Position numbers and translations under genes: made by a program. Under the pieces are notes generated by a model. It was not told the DNA's origin. It saw only the letters and a list, made by a program, of their open reading frames with translations, and did no database searches. A stretch of 64,000 nucleotides of DNA from Fidelibacterota bacterium (lineage in GTDB: Bacteria > Pseudomonadota > Alphaproteobacteria > Rhodospirillales > Rhodospirillaceae): the NCBI GenBank assembly GCA_947476625.1, contig CANJRA010000001.1, positions 62,001 to 126,000 of the forward strand, given 5' to 3'. This document shows positions 17,413 through 26,804 of the stretch, one piece after another. The stretch's first letter is position 1; each line of letters begins with the position of its first letter.

Positions 17413-18239
17413 GAGACGGTGGTGTTGTGACGTTGGTTATAAAGCTGGATGATGGTCGCCGCGGTTTCCTCAATTGAGCGTCGCGTCACATCAATGACCG
17501 CCCAGTTGTATTTAGCAAAAAGACGGCGGGCCTCAGCTATTTCCTCGCGGATCCCATCAAGATCTGCATAAGCCCCGCCGCGCTTATCATTCATGATTCT
17601 CAGCCGGCTTTGGCGAATATCACTGAGACTTTTAGGCTCGCGCGTCAGACCGACAAAAAGCGGCTTTGTTGCCGTGGCAATATTTTTCGGCAAGGTCATA
17701 CCGGGAATCAAAGGAATATTGCCGACCTTAAATCCACGGTTAGCCAAATACATGCACGTCGGCGTTTTCGACGTACGTGATACGCCGACAATGATCATGT
17801 CGGCGTCGCCCATACTTTCAAGAGACTGACCATCATCGTGTTGCGCCGTGAAATGCATGGCGTCAATACGGCTGAAGTAATCGTCGTCAAGCGCGTGCTG
17901 TTTGCCAACCTCGGATGTAGCCTGACGTTCGAAGAAGCGCGAGAAAGACTGCATCACAGGATCGATCGCCGAGACATACGGCATATGCATATCGCGGCAC
18001 GCATGCTCGAGCATGTCTCTGACTTTCTTATCGAGCAGCGTAAAAACCACCAGACCAGGTGTATTTTTGATGCCCTCGATAACGCGGTTCATTTGACCCG
18101 GTGTACGAACAAGCCACCAAAAATGTTCGGTAACTTGAATATTCTCGTACTGCACAAGACAAGCTCGCGCGATATTCGTGACGGTCTCTCCGGACGAGTC
18201 GGAAACCAGATGCAGATTATAGACGTCGGGCGAGGTCAT
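17409..18239 (-). CDS. PpsR/PDRP family kinase-pyrophosphorylase (RP001 orthologue)
   Basis: 276 aa protein of the DUF299 family, which controls PEP synthase or pyruvate phosphate dikinase by ADP-dependent threonine phosphorylation and phosphate-dependent dephosphorylation. Visible are the N-terminal LVSDSSGETV, the P-loop-like GVSRTSKTPTCMYLA (about 152-166) and the region KSLSDIRQSRLR. Neither target enzyme is in the window. This gene flanks the replication origin in Caulobacter and Rickettsia (RP001), which supports the origin call at 18240-18872. It overlaps maf by 4 bases. Confidence 0.92.
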   Translation of the reverse strand: MTSPDVYNLHLVSDSSGETVTNIARACLVQYENIQVTEHFWWLVRTPGQMNRVIEGIKNTPGLVVFTLLDKKVRDMLEHACRDMHMPYVSAIDPVMQSFSRFFERQATSEVGKQHALDDDYFSRIDAMHFTAQHDDGQSLESMGDADMIIVGVSRTSKTPTCMYLANRGFKVGNIPLIPGMTLPKNIATATKPLFVGLTREPKSLSDIRQSRLRIMNDKRGGAYADLDGIREEIAEARRLFAKYNWAVIDVTRRSIEETAATIIQLYNQRHNTTVS

Positions 18240-18872
18240 GAACGAAGGCCAGGAGCTGTTTTCTAACCACGGGATAAGAAAAGCATTATGGGGATGATTT
18301 GGAACTTTTGCACAGGTGACGCCATTTTTAACACTTAGACCCGCTCTTCATCCCCAGAGTATGAGTTTTGGGATAAGCGGAAGTTCAAACCGTGAATCGC
18401 GCGCACATTTTTTGCCTTGCGAGACGATACCTCATTTTCCACCCTTTCGCATAACTGTGAGACAGCGCGTACTACGGGCTAAAACGAGTTTCGTGCACAG
18501 ATCTATTCACAGGATTTGGAATACGCCAGAACACGCATGCACAATTGGTACAGGTTGGGACCAAGCGGTAATCCATCTGACTCACAGGCATTACTACCTC
18601 CAATACACTTTAAGAATTCTTTTTATATAGATGACGAACACGCCATTCCATGCGGTCAGCGCCAAGCGAACAAGTGTGTTGACTTGAAAACCTGGCTCAG
18701 GTATCGCTGGGATTATCAAGACAGGGCGTTCGCCCAATCACCTTTCCTGGCCTGCTCCTTCCAGATTATTTTACCGCACCTTGTTGCCCAACAGCGCCTT
18801 GACGCTGATTCCGACAAGCGAAACACCTCCTCGGTTTTTCTTTCCACTTAACAATATTATAAGTCTCCCATC
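18240..18872. other. oriC: Putative chromosomal replication origin (oriC)
   Basis: A 633-base gene-free stretch between divergent ppsR/RP001 (minus) and rho (plus). Near-consensus DnaA boxes (TTATNCACA), all on the plus strand: TTTTGCACA (18306-18314, one mismatch), CTATTCACA (18503-18511, one mismatch), TCGTGCACA (18491), GCATGCACA (18535) and TGACTCACA (18578), each of the last three with two. TCCCCA, the Caulobacter W-box core, occurs at 18351 and inverted at 18289. GANTC methylation sites lie at 18394, 18579 and 18807, and a TTAA-N7-ATAA CtrA-like half match at 18848-18862. Genes point outward on both sides, and parA-parB-parS lie about 7 kb away. In Caulobacter the origin lies between hemE and this same RP001 gene; hemE is not here. 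Confidence 0.7.
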
Positions 18873-20135
18873 ATGCATCTTCAGGAATTGAAGCGCAAAA
18901 CCCCCGCAGAACTGCTGGCTTTTGCCGAAGAATACGGAATTGAAAACGCGTCTAACCTGCGCCGGCAGGACTTGATGTTCGGAATCCTGAAGATTATGGC
19001 GGACAAAGATACCGTCATCGACGGTGATGGCGTGCTCGAAATTCTGCAGGACGGCTTCGGCTTTTTGCGTTCTCCTGAAGCGAGTTATCTACCCGGTCCA
19101 GACGACATATATGTGAGCCCAAGCCAAGTCCGCCGCTTTGGATTGCGCACCGGCGATACGGTGGAAGGTCAAATCCGTGGGCCTAAGGACGGCGAACGCT
19201 ATTTCGCTTTGCTCAAGGTCAACACCATCAATTTCGAAGATCCGGACAACGTCCGCCATCGCATCAATTTCGATAACCTGACGCCGCTCTATCCTGACGA
19301 GAAGCTCAAGATGGAGATCGAGCAAAAGGATACAAAAGTTAAGGACATTACCCAGCGTGTCATCGAGTTGGTGGCGCCGCTCGGTAAAGGTCAGCGCGCT
19401 GTGATCGTCGCTCCGCCGCGTACCGGCAAAACCATTATGTTGCAGAATATCGCGGCCGCTATCGCCGCCAACCATCCCGAGGTCTACCTGATCGTGTTGC
19501 TCATCGACGAGCGGCCGGAAGAAGTGACCGACATGGACCGTACGGTAAAAGGCGAAGTCGTCAGCTCAACCTTCGACGAGCCGGCCTCGCGCCACGTTCA
19601 GGTGGCGGAAATGGTGATCGAAAAGGCCAAGCGCCTGGTCGAACACAAACGCGACGTCGTGATTTTGCTCGATTCCATTACGCGCCTTGCGCGCGCCTAC
19701 AACACGGTTGTGCCCTCGTCGGGCAAGGTGTTGACCGGCGGTGTCGATGCCAATGCGTTGCAACGTCCTAAGCGCTTCTTCGGCGCCGCGCGTAACATCG
19801 AGGAAGGCGGTTCGTTGACCATTATCGCTACGGCGCTGATCGATACCGGTAGCCGCATGGACGAAGTCATCTTCGAAGAATTCAAAGGCACGGGTAACTC
19901 GGAAATCGTGCTTGATCGCAAGCTGGCCGACAAACGCGTGTTCCCGTCAATCGACATCACGAAGTCCGGCACCCGTAAAGAAGAACTGCTGGTCAACCAG
20001 GGCACATTGTCGAAGATGTGGATCCTGCGGCGTATTCTGGATCCGATGGGCGTGCAGGACGGCATGGAGTTCTTGCTCGACAAGCTTCGGGAGTCGAAGA
20101 ACAACAACGATTTCTTCGATCGGATGAACAAGTAG
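18873..20135 (+). CDS. rho: Transcription termination factor Rho
   Basis: 420 aa hexameric RNA-dependent ATPase that ends transcription at rut-dependent sites. Domains: N-terminal helical bundle starting [20 protein letters not shown], the cold-shock-like primary RNA-binding fold (about 50-120, [20 protein letters not shown]), and the RecA-like motor with Walker A PPRTGKT (about 178-184) and [13 protein letters not shown]. Length is that of the compact form without insertion. It directly flanks the putative origin on the plus strand, as in other alphaproteobacteria where rho, mnmE, mnmG, rsmG and parAB follow. Confidence 0.98.
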   Translation: MHLQELKRKTPAELLAFAEEYGIENASNLRRQDLMFGILKIMADKDTVIDGDGVLEILQDGFGFLRSPEASYLPGPDDIYVSPSQVRRFGLRTGDTVEGQIRGPKDGERYFALLKVNTINFEDPDNVRHRINFDNLTPLYPDEKLKMEIEQKDTKVKDITQRVIELVAPLGKGQRAVIVAPPRTGKTIMLQNIAAAIAANHPEVYLIVLLIDERPEEVTDMDRTVKGEVVSSTFDEPASRHVQVAEMVIEKAKRLVEHKRDVVILLDSITRLARAYNTVVPSSGKVLTGGVDANALQRPKRFFGAARNIEEGGSLTIIATALIDTGSRMDEVIFEEFKGTGNSEIVLDRKLADKRVFPSIDITKSGTRKEELLVNQGTLSKMWILRRILDPMGVQDGMEFLLDKLRESKNNNDFFDRMNK

Positions 20136-20139
20136 CGAA

Positions 20140-21114
20140 TTAGACTGCGAGTGTCGTCGGCCCTGTCGTTGAACGCGACTCAAGATCGCTATGGGCATGG
20201 GCGGCTTGCGTGAGGCCGTAAGACTGCCCGACGTCGGCTTTTACAATGCCGCGCAGCATCATGTCGAAAAGCTCATTGCAGGCTTGAACGTATTCCTCGC
20301 GGGTTTCGAAGTAATCGTTCATGCGCGGTCGGGTTAAAAACAATGAGCCTTTGGCGGCCAGCACGCTGGGCTCGATTGCCCGCGCTGGACCTGATGCGTT
20401 ACCGAACGTCACCATAATGCCGCGCGGTTTCAGGCAATCCAGCGAACCCATGAAGGTGTCTTTGCCAACGCCGTCATAGACCGCTGACACGCCTTTGCCG
20501 TTTGTAAGCGCACGGACTTTGGCGACCCAATCCTCGCTTTTATAAAGGATAGTGTGGGCGCAACCGCAATCGCGCGCGACTTTGGCTTTCTGTTCGGAAC
20601 CGACAGTTCCGATGACAGTTGCCCCGATGTGCCGGGCCCACTGACAGAAGATCGTACCAACACCGCCGGCGGCGGCGTGAAACAGCACGGTCTCGCCGGC
20701 TTTCAATTCATGCAAACTGCGCAGCAGGAACCACACGGTGAGTCCACGCAGCATCATGCCGGCAATTTGCTCGTCCTTCAGCTGCGGCGGGACTTTCACG
20801 ATTTTGGCCGCCGGGATCAGGCGTTCTTCAGCATAGCCGCCGATAGGCCCGTTGCCGTAACACACGCGGTCACCGAGTTTGAAGTCGGTAACGCCAGGCC
20901 CCATAGCTTCGATACGCCCGATGCCTTCAAAGCCCGGGATCAAGGGAAGCGGCAGCTGGTAAAGGCCAGAGCGATAGTAGATGTCGATAAAATTCACGCC
21001 GATGAGGCTTTGCCGTAAGCGGACTTCGCCATGGCCTGGCTTACCGACCTCGACATCTTCGTAGCGTAAGACTTCCGGACCACCGGTCTCGTGAATGACA
21101 ATCGCTCTCGACAC
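20140..21114 (-). CDS. Zinc-free quinone oxidoreductase (zeta-crystallin type MDR)
   Basis: 324 aa NADPH-dependent medium-chain dehydrogenase. The GroES-like N-terminal domain contains VNFIDIYYRSGLY and PLIPGFEGIGRIEAMGPGV; the Rossmann domain has HAAAGGVGTIFCQWAR (about 144-159). Structural and catalytic zinc ligands are absent, as expected for quinone oxidoreductases, which perform one-electron reduction of quinones or act on enones. It ends 4 bases after the convergent rho stop and starts at the base following the ogt stop, so it is likely cotranscribed with ogt. This pair interrupts the otherwise plus-strand rho-to-parB run. Confidence 0.9.
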   Translation of the reverse strand: MSRAIVIHETGGPEVLRYEDVEVGKPGHGEVRLRQSLIGVNFIDIYYRSGLYQLPLPLIPGFEGIGRIEAMGPGVTDFKLGDRVCYGNGPIGGYAEERLIPAAKIVKVPPQLKDEQIAGMMLRGLTVWFLLRSLHELKAGETVLFHAAAGGVGTIFCQWARHIGATVIGTVGSEQKAKVARDCGCAHTILYKSEDWVAKVRALTNGKGVSAVYDGVGKDTFMGSLDCLKPRGIMVTFGNASGPARAIEPSVLAAKGSLFLTRPRMNDYFETREEYVQACNELFDMMLRGIVKADVGQSYGLTQAAHAHSDLESRSTTGPTTLAV

Positions 21115-21588
21115 CTAAATACCCAATTCCATCTGCGTGTATTTTTCGTCGGCGCCTTCAAGCGTTAGGAGGGCGCCTTTTGTTTTGAGACCGCCATCAC
21201 CTGAATAGCCGCCGAGGCTTTGTGTTCCGACGATACGATGACAGGGAATAATGATCGGCAGCGGATTGCGGCCGCAAGCCGTACCCACGGGCCGCGCACC
21301 GGATTTAAGCTTCGAAGCCACGGCGCCATACGTCATGACACGGCCATAGGGGATTTTTGTCATCTGCCGCCAAACCCGGCGTTGAAACTCGGTGCCGGAC
21401 GGTTTGAGCGGCAAATCAAAGGCGGTGAGCTTGCCGTCGAAGTAAGCATTGAGCTGCTTCAAGGTCTCCTTGAGTAAGGGTGTCGGCACTTGATCGCGAC
21501 CCCACCCAAAATCCAATGCGACTAAAACGTCATCTTCCTGGCTGACGGTGAGGTCACCTACGGGCGAATGAAGCGATAATTGCGGCAT
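21115..21588 (-). CDS. ogt: Methylated-DNA-[protein]-cysteine S-methyltransferase
   Basis: 157 aa suicide repair protein that transfers the alkyl group from O6-alkylguanine to its own cysteine. The active-site motif PCHRIV and the preceding helix-turn-helix (RVWRQMTKIPYGRVMTYGAVA) are intact, as is GGYSGDGGLKTKGALL. The frame is open upstream to 21714, but MPQLSLHSPVGDL at 21588, preceded by AAGG, looks like the family N terminus; the longer form would add 42 residues of Arg-rich sequence without family likeness. It abuts qor, so a two-gene stress or repair operon is plausible. Confidence 0.9.
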   Translation of the reverse strand: MPQLSLHSPVGDLTVSQEDDVLVALDFGWGRDQVPTPLLKETLKQLNAYFDGKLTAFDLPLKPSGTEFQRRVWRQMTKIPYGRVMTYGAVASKLKSGARPVGTACGRNPLPIIIPCHRIVGTQSLGGYSGDGGLKTKGALLTLEGADEKYTQMELGI

Positions 21589-21793
21589 GAGGCCTTGTGC
21601 GACGTTGTTTAGGCGGCCGAGCATACCGGGCCCCCACAAACATAAACAGCGGGTTTCATCGGCCCTCCGGTTACGCTCTTTTGTCATGGGGGCCTCAACG
21701 CTTGCGGCGCTCACCCGCAGCCCTTAACCTTATGCAGGTCAGGACGAAAATTAATGTACCCGGCTGTTTACGGGTACCGGCACGGAGCGCAGC

Positions 21794-22048
21794 ATGAAAG
21801 TCACCGTTGATGTTGATTGCACACCCGAGGAAGCACGCGCGTTCCTGGGATTGCCGGATGTCGCTCCGTTGCAGGCGGCCATGATGGATCAGATGAAGAC
21901 GCAGATGCAGAAAACTGCCGCTGCGCTTGAACCTGAGACGATCTTTAAAACACTGTTTCCCATGCATACCGAAGGCTTTGCCGATTTGCAGAAGACTTTC
22001 TGGGGTCAATTCATGGGCAATATGAAAAACGGCAAATCCGACAAATAA
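21794..22048 (+). CDS. DUF6489-like small protein
   Basis: 84 aa, starting MKVTVDVDCTPEEARAFLG, a beta strand followed by a helix, with a Met/Gln-rich helical middle (MMDQMKTQMQKTAA) and a C-terminal TFWGQFMGNM. Short proteins of this design, often placed just before mnmE in alphaproteobacteria, correspond to DUF6489, with no known function. It ends 2 bases before mnmE, so the two are probably cotranscribed. Divergent from ogt. Confidence 0.82.
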   Translation: MKVTVDVDCTPEEARAFLGLPDVAPLQAAMMDQMKTQMQKTAAALEPETIFKTLFPMHTEGFADLQKTFWGQFMGNMKNGKSDK

Positions 22049-22050
22049 TC

Positions 22051-23373
22051 ATGACGGAAGAGACGATCTTTGCGCTGGCCTCGGCGGTGGGGCGCGCAGG
22101 TATCGCCGTTATCCGCGTGTCTGGGACGAAGACCGCAACTGCGCTTAAAACGCTGAGCTGTGTGTTGCCGTTACCGCGCAAAGCCGTTCGCTCACGCTTC
22201 ATCGATCCCAGCAGCGGTGAGTTGCTGGATGACGGTTTGCTGTTGTGGTTTCCCGCGCCGCATAGTTTCACGGGCGAAGATGTCGCCGAACTTCACGTAC
22301 ACGGCGGCCGCGCTGTGGTCGACAGTCTTCTCACGGCTTTAAGTGCCGTTGCGGGTTTGCGTCCGGCCGAGCCCGGTGAATTCACACGCCGCGCATTTGC
22401 AAACGATAAGATGGATCTGACACAAGCCGAAGCGCTGGCCGATCTTGTCGATGCCGAAACGCGCGCGCAGCAAAAACAAGCTTTGCGCCAGATGGGCGGC
22501 GCGCTCAAGGAGCTTTACGATGATTGGCGTTTAAGGCTGGTGCAGGCGCTGGCTCATCTGGAGGCCGTGATCGACTTTCCTGATGAGGATTTATCGCCGG
22601 AAGTAGCTGATAAGGTATGGGGTGAAGTCAGCGGTCTTGAGCGCGTAATCACCGATCATCTGAACGATCAAGGCCGTGGTGAGCGGATTCGTGAGGGCTT
22701 GATGGTCGCTATTGTTGGTCCGCCCAACGTAGGCAAGTCGAGTTTGCTCAATGCGCTCGCGCAGCGGGACGCAGCGATCGTCTCGGCCATTCCCGGAACA
22801 ACGCGCGATGTCATCGAAGTTCATATGGACCTAGGCGGCTACGCTGTGACGCTGGCCGATACGGCGGGTCTCAGGGACGCTGGGGATGTCATCGAAAGCG
22901 AAGGCATTAGACGCGCCGTACAGCGCGCGGCTCAGGCCGATCTCAAGATTGTCGTCTTCGACGGCGCCACATATCCGGCGCGCGATGTCGCCACGGTGGC
23001 GCTAATTGATCGCGACACGTTGGTGGTGATCAATAAAGCCGATCTGCTACCGTCGCGAAAAGACGCGGACACGACGGAACAGTTTATTTCCGTGAAGACG
23101 GGTTTTGGGATGGAATCGTTTCTTGGGCAGCTTCAAAGTTTAGTGCGCGAGAAAACCGGCGCGAATGTCGGCACGCCGTTGACGCGCACACGTCATCGTA
23201 AAGCTTTGGAGGAATGCCGCGATGCGTTGGTGCGCGCACGCGCGATTGATTTACCGGAACTCGCTGCAGAAGATTTGCGCCTGGCGGCAAAATCGCTGGG
23301 TCGTCTGACCGGGCGTGTCGATGTCGAGGAAGTTCTTGATGTTGTCTTTCGCGATTTTTGCATCGGAAAGTAG
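22051..23373 (+). CDS. mnmE: tRNA modification GTPase MnmE
   Basis: 440 aa. With MnmG it installs carboxymethylaminomethyl at U34 of tRNAs reading split codon boxes. Domains: N-terminal folate-binding region opening TIFALASAVGRAGIAVIRVSG, a helical domain, and an inserted G domain with G1 GPPNVGKSS (about 226-234), G3 DTAGLRDAGD and G4 NKAD. It ends with the catalytic C-terminal FCIGK including the conserved Cys. Length is typical. The initiation codon is 2 bases after the DUF6489 stop. Confidence 0.97.
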   Translation: MTEETIFALASAVGRAGIAVIRVSGTKTATALKTLSCVLPLPRKAVRSRFIDPSSGELLDDGLLLWFPAPHSFTGEDVAELHVHGGRAVVDSLLTALSAVAGLRPAEPGEFTRRAFANDKMDLTQAEALADLVDAETRAQQKQALRQMGGALKELYDDWRLRLVQALAHLEAVIDFPDEDLSPEVADKVWGEVSGLERVITDHLNDQGRGERIREGLMVAIVGPPNVGKSSLLNALAQRDAAIVSAIPGTTRDVIEVHMDLGGYAVTLADTAGLRDAGDVIESEGIRRAVQRAAQADLKIVVFDGATYPARDVATVALIDRDTLVVINKADLLPSRKDADTTEQFISVKTGFGMESFLGQLQSLVREKTGANVGTPLTRTRHRKALEECRDALVRARAIDLPELAAEDLRLAAKSLGRLTGRVDVEEVLDVVFRDFCIGK

Positions 23374-23440
23374 ATAACGAATCCTGATTGGTTAGGCGCA
23401 CCTGTGGATATATAAGGTGCCCATAACTGATCGGGTTTTA

Positions 23441-25336
23441 ATGACTGAGGCAGCGTCACGCGCTTTTGACGTTATCGTTGTCGGCGGCGGTCACGCCGGG
23501 ACCGAGGCCGCAGCCGCGGCCGCGCGCACCGGCGCGCGTACCCTTCTCATCACGCATAAAGTCGAGACCATCGGCCAGATGTCGTGCAATCCGGCCATTG
23601 GCGGATTGGCCAAGGGACATCTGGTGCGCGAAATCGACGCCCTCGACGGCATTATGGGCCGCGCGATTGATCGCGGCGGCATCCAGTTTCGGATGCTGAA
23701 TCGCTCTAAGGGGCCCGCCGTTCGTGGCCCGCGGGCGCAGGCGGATCGCAAACTCTATCGCCAAGCGGTTCAGAACCTATTGGCGGAACAGCCGAATCTG
23801 GAGATGCGTTCCGGAGGGATTGAAGATCTAACCCTTGATGCCTTGGGCGGACGCATAACCGGCGTCGTCACTGGGTCGGGCGAAAAAATCTCTGCCGGGG
23901 CCGTGGTTTTGACGACCGGTACGTTCCTCAACGGTCTCATTCATCGCGGTGAAGCCCGCATAGCGGCCGGCAGAATTGGCGAAGCCCCAGCGTTGGGTCT
24001 ATCTAATACACTGAAATTTATAGGCTTTGCTGTTGGCCGCCTTAAAACAGGCACACCGCCACGGCTGGACGGCCGCACGATTGATTGGAAAGCCTTGGAG
24101 ATGCAGCCGGGCGACGATCCGCCGGAGCCGTTCTCTTTTTTGACCACCAAAATCGATACGCCGCAGGTTCAGTGCGGCATTACCTATACGACGCCGGAAA
24201 GCCACGCTCTCATCCTGGCCAACAAGAGCCGGGCGCCGATGTATAACGGCCAAATCCAAAGCGCCGGCCCGCGTTACTGCCCGTCCATCGAAGATAAAGT
24301 GGTGCGGTTTTCGACACGCGACCGGCACCAGATTTTCTTGGAACCAGAAGGACTTGACGACAATGCTGTTTATCCCAACGGGATCTCCACATCGCTTCCC
24401 GAGGACGTCCAACTGGCGCTGCTCAAGACCATCGCCGGGCTTGAAAACGCAGTCATGCTGCAGGCGGGCTACGCTATCGAATACGACTATGTCGATCCCC
24501 GCGAACTGCATCCGACGTTAGAAACCCGCAAAGTCGCCGGCCTCTATTTCGCCGGACAAATCAACGGCACGACCGGATATGAAGAAGCCGGTGCCCAGGG
24601 CCTTTTGGCCGGATTGAATGCTGCCCGCCAGGTTGGCAATTCCGCGCCGGTTACCATTGATCGCGCCGAGGGCTATATCGGCGTCATGGTTGACGACCTG
24701 ACGACGTTGGGTACGGTCGAGCCCTACCGCATGTTTACCTCCCGCGCGGAGTACCGGCTGCTGCTTCGTGCCGACAATGCTGATTTGCGTTTAACGGAAA
24801 AAGGTATTGCGGCCGGCTGCGTAGGCAGCGCGCGGCAGGACCACTTCACGGCAAAAAAGGCCGAGCTGGAAAATGCCCGTAATTATTTGAAATTGTTGCA
24901 ATTTACGCCTTCAGAATTGGCAAATAAGGGCGTCGTTATCAACCGCGATGGTGTGCGCCGTAACGGGCTCGACCTCTTGGCCATGTCGGGAATGTCGTGG
25001 ACCCGCCTCCGGACGCTGTTGCCGGAAATCCCGCTTTTCCGCCAAGATGTTGAAGAACAACTAGAAATTGATGCTCGTTATGCCGGCTATGTCGACAGGC
25101 AAGAAGCTGACGTGCGGGCTTTTCGGAAAGATGAATCCCTCCATTTGCCGCAAACGTTGGATTACGGCCAGATTGGCGGTTTATCAACGGAAGTGCGTTT
25201 GAAGCTCCAGGCGGCCTGCCCGCCCACTTTGGGCGCGGCGGCCCGCATTCCCGGGATAACGCCCGCGGCTCTCACGGCCCTTCTTAAATACGTCAACCGC
25301 GCCAAGTCCGACGCCGCTATCGCCAAAGCTGGTTAA
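23441..25336 (+). CDS. mnmG: tRNA uridine-5-carboxymethylaminomethyl synthesis enzyme MnmG
   Basis: 631 aa FAD enzyme and MnmE partner, historically GidA. Visible are the dinucleotide-binding [14 protein letters not shown] (about 11-24), the signature [15 protein letters not shown] and the second GidA signature around [19 protein letters not shown]. The C-terminal helical domain binds MnmE. The frame is open 8 codons earlier at a GTG (23417), but [14 protein letters not shown] at 23441 fits the family. Stop at 25334-25336; the rsmG frame continues in the same phase 21 bases later. Confidence 0.97.
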   Translation: MTEAASRAFDVIVVGGGHAGTEAAAAAARTGARTLLITHKVETIGQMSCNPAIGGLAKGHLVREIDALDGIMGRAIDRGGIQFRMLNRSKGPAVRGPRAQADRKLYRQAVQNLLAEQPNLEMRSGGIEDLTLDALGGRITGVVTGSGEKISAGAVVLTTGTFLNGLIHRGEARIAAGRIGEAPALGLSNTLKFIGFAVGRLKTGTPPRLDGRTIDWKALEMQPGDDPPEPFSFLTTKIDTPQVQCGITYTTPESHALILANKSRAPMYNGQIQSAGPRYCPSIEDKVVRFSTRDRHQIFLEPEGLDDNAVYPNGISTSLPEDVQLALLKTIAGLENAVMLQAGYAIEYDYVDPRELHPTLETRKVAGLYFAGQINGTTGYEEAGAQGLLAGLNAARQVGNSAPVTIDRAEGYIGVMVDDLTTLGTVEPYRMFTSRAEYRLLLRADNADLRLTEKGIAAGCVGSARQDHFTAKKAELENARNYLKLLQFTPSELANKGVVINRDGVRRNGLDLLAMSGMSWTRLRTLLPEIPLFRQDVEEQLEIDARYAGYVDRQEADVRAFRKDESLHLPQTLDYGQIGGLSTEVRLKLQAACPPTLGAAARIPGITPAALTALLKYVNRAKSDAAIAKAG

Positions 25337-25349
25337 TCCCGTGCTGGAC

Positions 25350-25365
25350 TGTTTCACGTGAAACA
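25350..25365. other. parS: parS centromere site 1
   Basis: Perfect 16-bp palindrome TGTTTCACGTGAAACA, the canonical chromosomal ParB-binding site. It sits between mnmG and rsmG and includes the GTG start codon of rsmG (25358-25360), so ParB bound here would cover the rsmG translation start region. parB itself is 1.4 kb downstream. Confidence 0.97.
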
Positions 25366-26011
25366 ATATGGCCCTGAGGCCTTCCTACAGGATACCGGTG
25401 TTTCACGTGAAACATTGAGCCGGCTCCAAACCTATGCCGATCTGCTGCTGACCTGGAATAAAAAGATCAACCTTGTTGGCAAGTCTACAGAGGCCGACCT
25501 GTGGCAACGCCACATGCTGGACTCCGCCCAGATTTATCCCCGACTCTATCCCCGAAGTTCCCACAATTCTTCGAAGCTCCTGGACATGGGATCGGGGGCC
25601 GGTTTTCCCGGTCTTGTCCTCGCAATTATGGGCGTCCCTGAAGTCCATCTCGTGGAAGTAGATCAGCGGAAGGCGACCTTCCTACGTGAGGCGGCCCGGG
25701 TAACGGGTGCACCGGTAACGGTTCATGCCAAACGAATCGAAGACGTCCCTGCATTCAAAATTGACGTATTAACGGCTCGCGCACTCGCGCCGCTCGAAGA
25801 TTTGTTAGCTTGGGGCGAGAGATTTTTGGCGGAAAACAGCCACTGCATTTTCCTCAAGGGACAAAATGTAGAGGTTGAATTGACGGAGGCACACAAAAGG
25901 TGGAGAATTTCAGTAGATCAGGTGCCCAGTCGCACCGATCTAAGAGCTTCTCTTCTGCATATTAGTGAGGTGCGCCGTGTCGGACCCGATACAACAGACC
26001 GCTCAGCCTGA
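25358..26011 (+). CDS. rsmG: 16S rRNA (guanine527-N7)-methyltransferase RsmG
   Basis: 217 aa class I SAM methyltransferase (GidB) that methylates G527 of 16S rRNA; loss gives low-level streptomycin resistance in other bacteria. The SAM loop is LLDMGSGAGFPGLVLAIMG (about 70-88), followed by VDQRKATFLREA. The start is a GTG lying inside parS site 1, with no separate Shine-Dalgarno. The N-terminal protein sequence is partly dictated by parS: VKQ from site 1 and GVSRET from site 2 (codons 14-19). Its end overlaps parA by 35 bases. Confidence 0.95.
   Translation: MKQYGPEAFLQDTGVSRETLSRLQTYADLLLTWNKKINLVGKSTEADLWQRHMLDSAQIYPRLYPRSSHNSSKLLDMGSGAGFPGLVLAIMGVPEVHLVEVDQRKATFLREAARVTGAPVTVHAKRIEDVPAFKIDVLTARALAPLEDLLAWGERFLAENSHCIFLKGQNVEVELTEAHKRWRISVDQVPSRTDLRASLLHISEVRRVGPDTTDRSA
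25399..25414. other. parS: parS centromere site 2
   Basis: A second perfect TGTTTCACGTGAAACA, 49 bp from site 1 centre to centre and wholly inside the rsmG coding sequence, where it encodes Val-Ser-Arg-Glu-Thr. Two tandem sites near parAB and about 7 kb from the putative origin are typical of alphaproteobacterial centromeres. Confidence 0.97.
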
Positions 26012-26804
26012 AGCGTCCCGGCGTCCCCGCATCCTCGCCATCTCCAACCAAAAAGGCGGCGTTGGTAAGACCACAACGACGGTCAATCTTGCGACCGCCA
26101 TGGCGGCCGTGAATAAGCGTGTGCTGGTCATCGACATGGACCCGCAGGGTAATGCTTCGACAAGCCTCGGCATCGATCAGAAGCACCGGACCATTAACAT
26201 CTACCATGTGCTGACGGGTGAAGCGACGCTCGACGCCGGCATCGTTCCGACCGCGATCCCCAATCTGAGCGTTATTCCGTCGGGTGTCGACCTGGCCGCC
26301 GCTGAACTCGAGCTGGTGGACTTGGAAAATCGTCAGGCGCGCCTCAAACAAGCCTTTGTAAATCAAGGGGTTGGCTGGGATTTCATTCTCATAGACTGTC
26401 CGCCGTCGCTGGGTCTTTTGACTCTTAATGCCTTAGTCGCCGCCGATGCCGTGATGGTGCCATTACAGACCGAGTTCCTCGCGCTCGAAGGCATCAGTCA
26501 GCTTGTTAAAACCATCGAACGCGTGAAAAAGGCCTTCAACCCGACGCTGGAACTGCAGGGTATCGTCCTGACCATGGTGGACAAACGCAACAACCTGTCC
26601 GAAATGGTCGAGAGCGACGTGCGTGGATTTTTCGGGGCGAAGGTCTACACCACCACTATTCCCCGCAACGTCCGTATTTCCGAAGCCCCTTCTCACGGCA
26701 AGCCTGTGTTGCTTTATGACTTCCAGTCAAAAGGCTCGCGGGCCTATCTTGATCTCGCCAGCGAAGTTTTGAAAAGAGAGAAGAATCAAGGGGTTGCCGC
26801 ATGA
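25977..26804 (+). CDS. parA: Chromosome-partitioning ATPase ParA
   Basis: 275 aa Walker-type ATPase that forms the gradient along which ParB-parS complexes move to segregate origins. The deviant Walker A is KGGVGKTTT in ISNQKGGVGKTTTTVNLATA (about 24-43), followed by VIDMDPQGNASTSLG and the Walker B-like FILIDCPPSLGLLTLNAL. I take the GTG at 25977 (MSDPIQQ) because GAGG lies 7 bases upstream; a GTG at 25965 adds four residues. It overlaps rsmG by 35 bases and parB by 4, so all three are coupled. Confidence 0.96.
   Translation: MSDPIQQTAQPEASRRPRILAISNQKGGVGKTTTTVNLATAMAAVNKRVLVIDMDPQGNASTSLGIDQKHRTINIYHVLTGEATLDAGIVPTAIPNLSVIPSGVDLAAAELELVDLENRQARLKQAFVNQGVGWDFILIDCPPSLGLLTLNALVAADAVMVPLQTEFLALEGISQLVKTIERVKKAFNPTLELQGIVLTMVDKRNNLSEMVESDVRGFFGAKVYTTTIPRNVRISEAPSHGKPVLLYDFQSKGSRAYLDLASEVLKREKNQGVAA

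Noticed and set aside
18316-18851. Two overlapping plus-strand frames in the putative origin
   Set aside because: They have no ribosome binding sites, no recognisable motif and atypical composition, and lie in a stretch with DnaA-box-like repeats.
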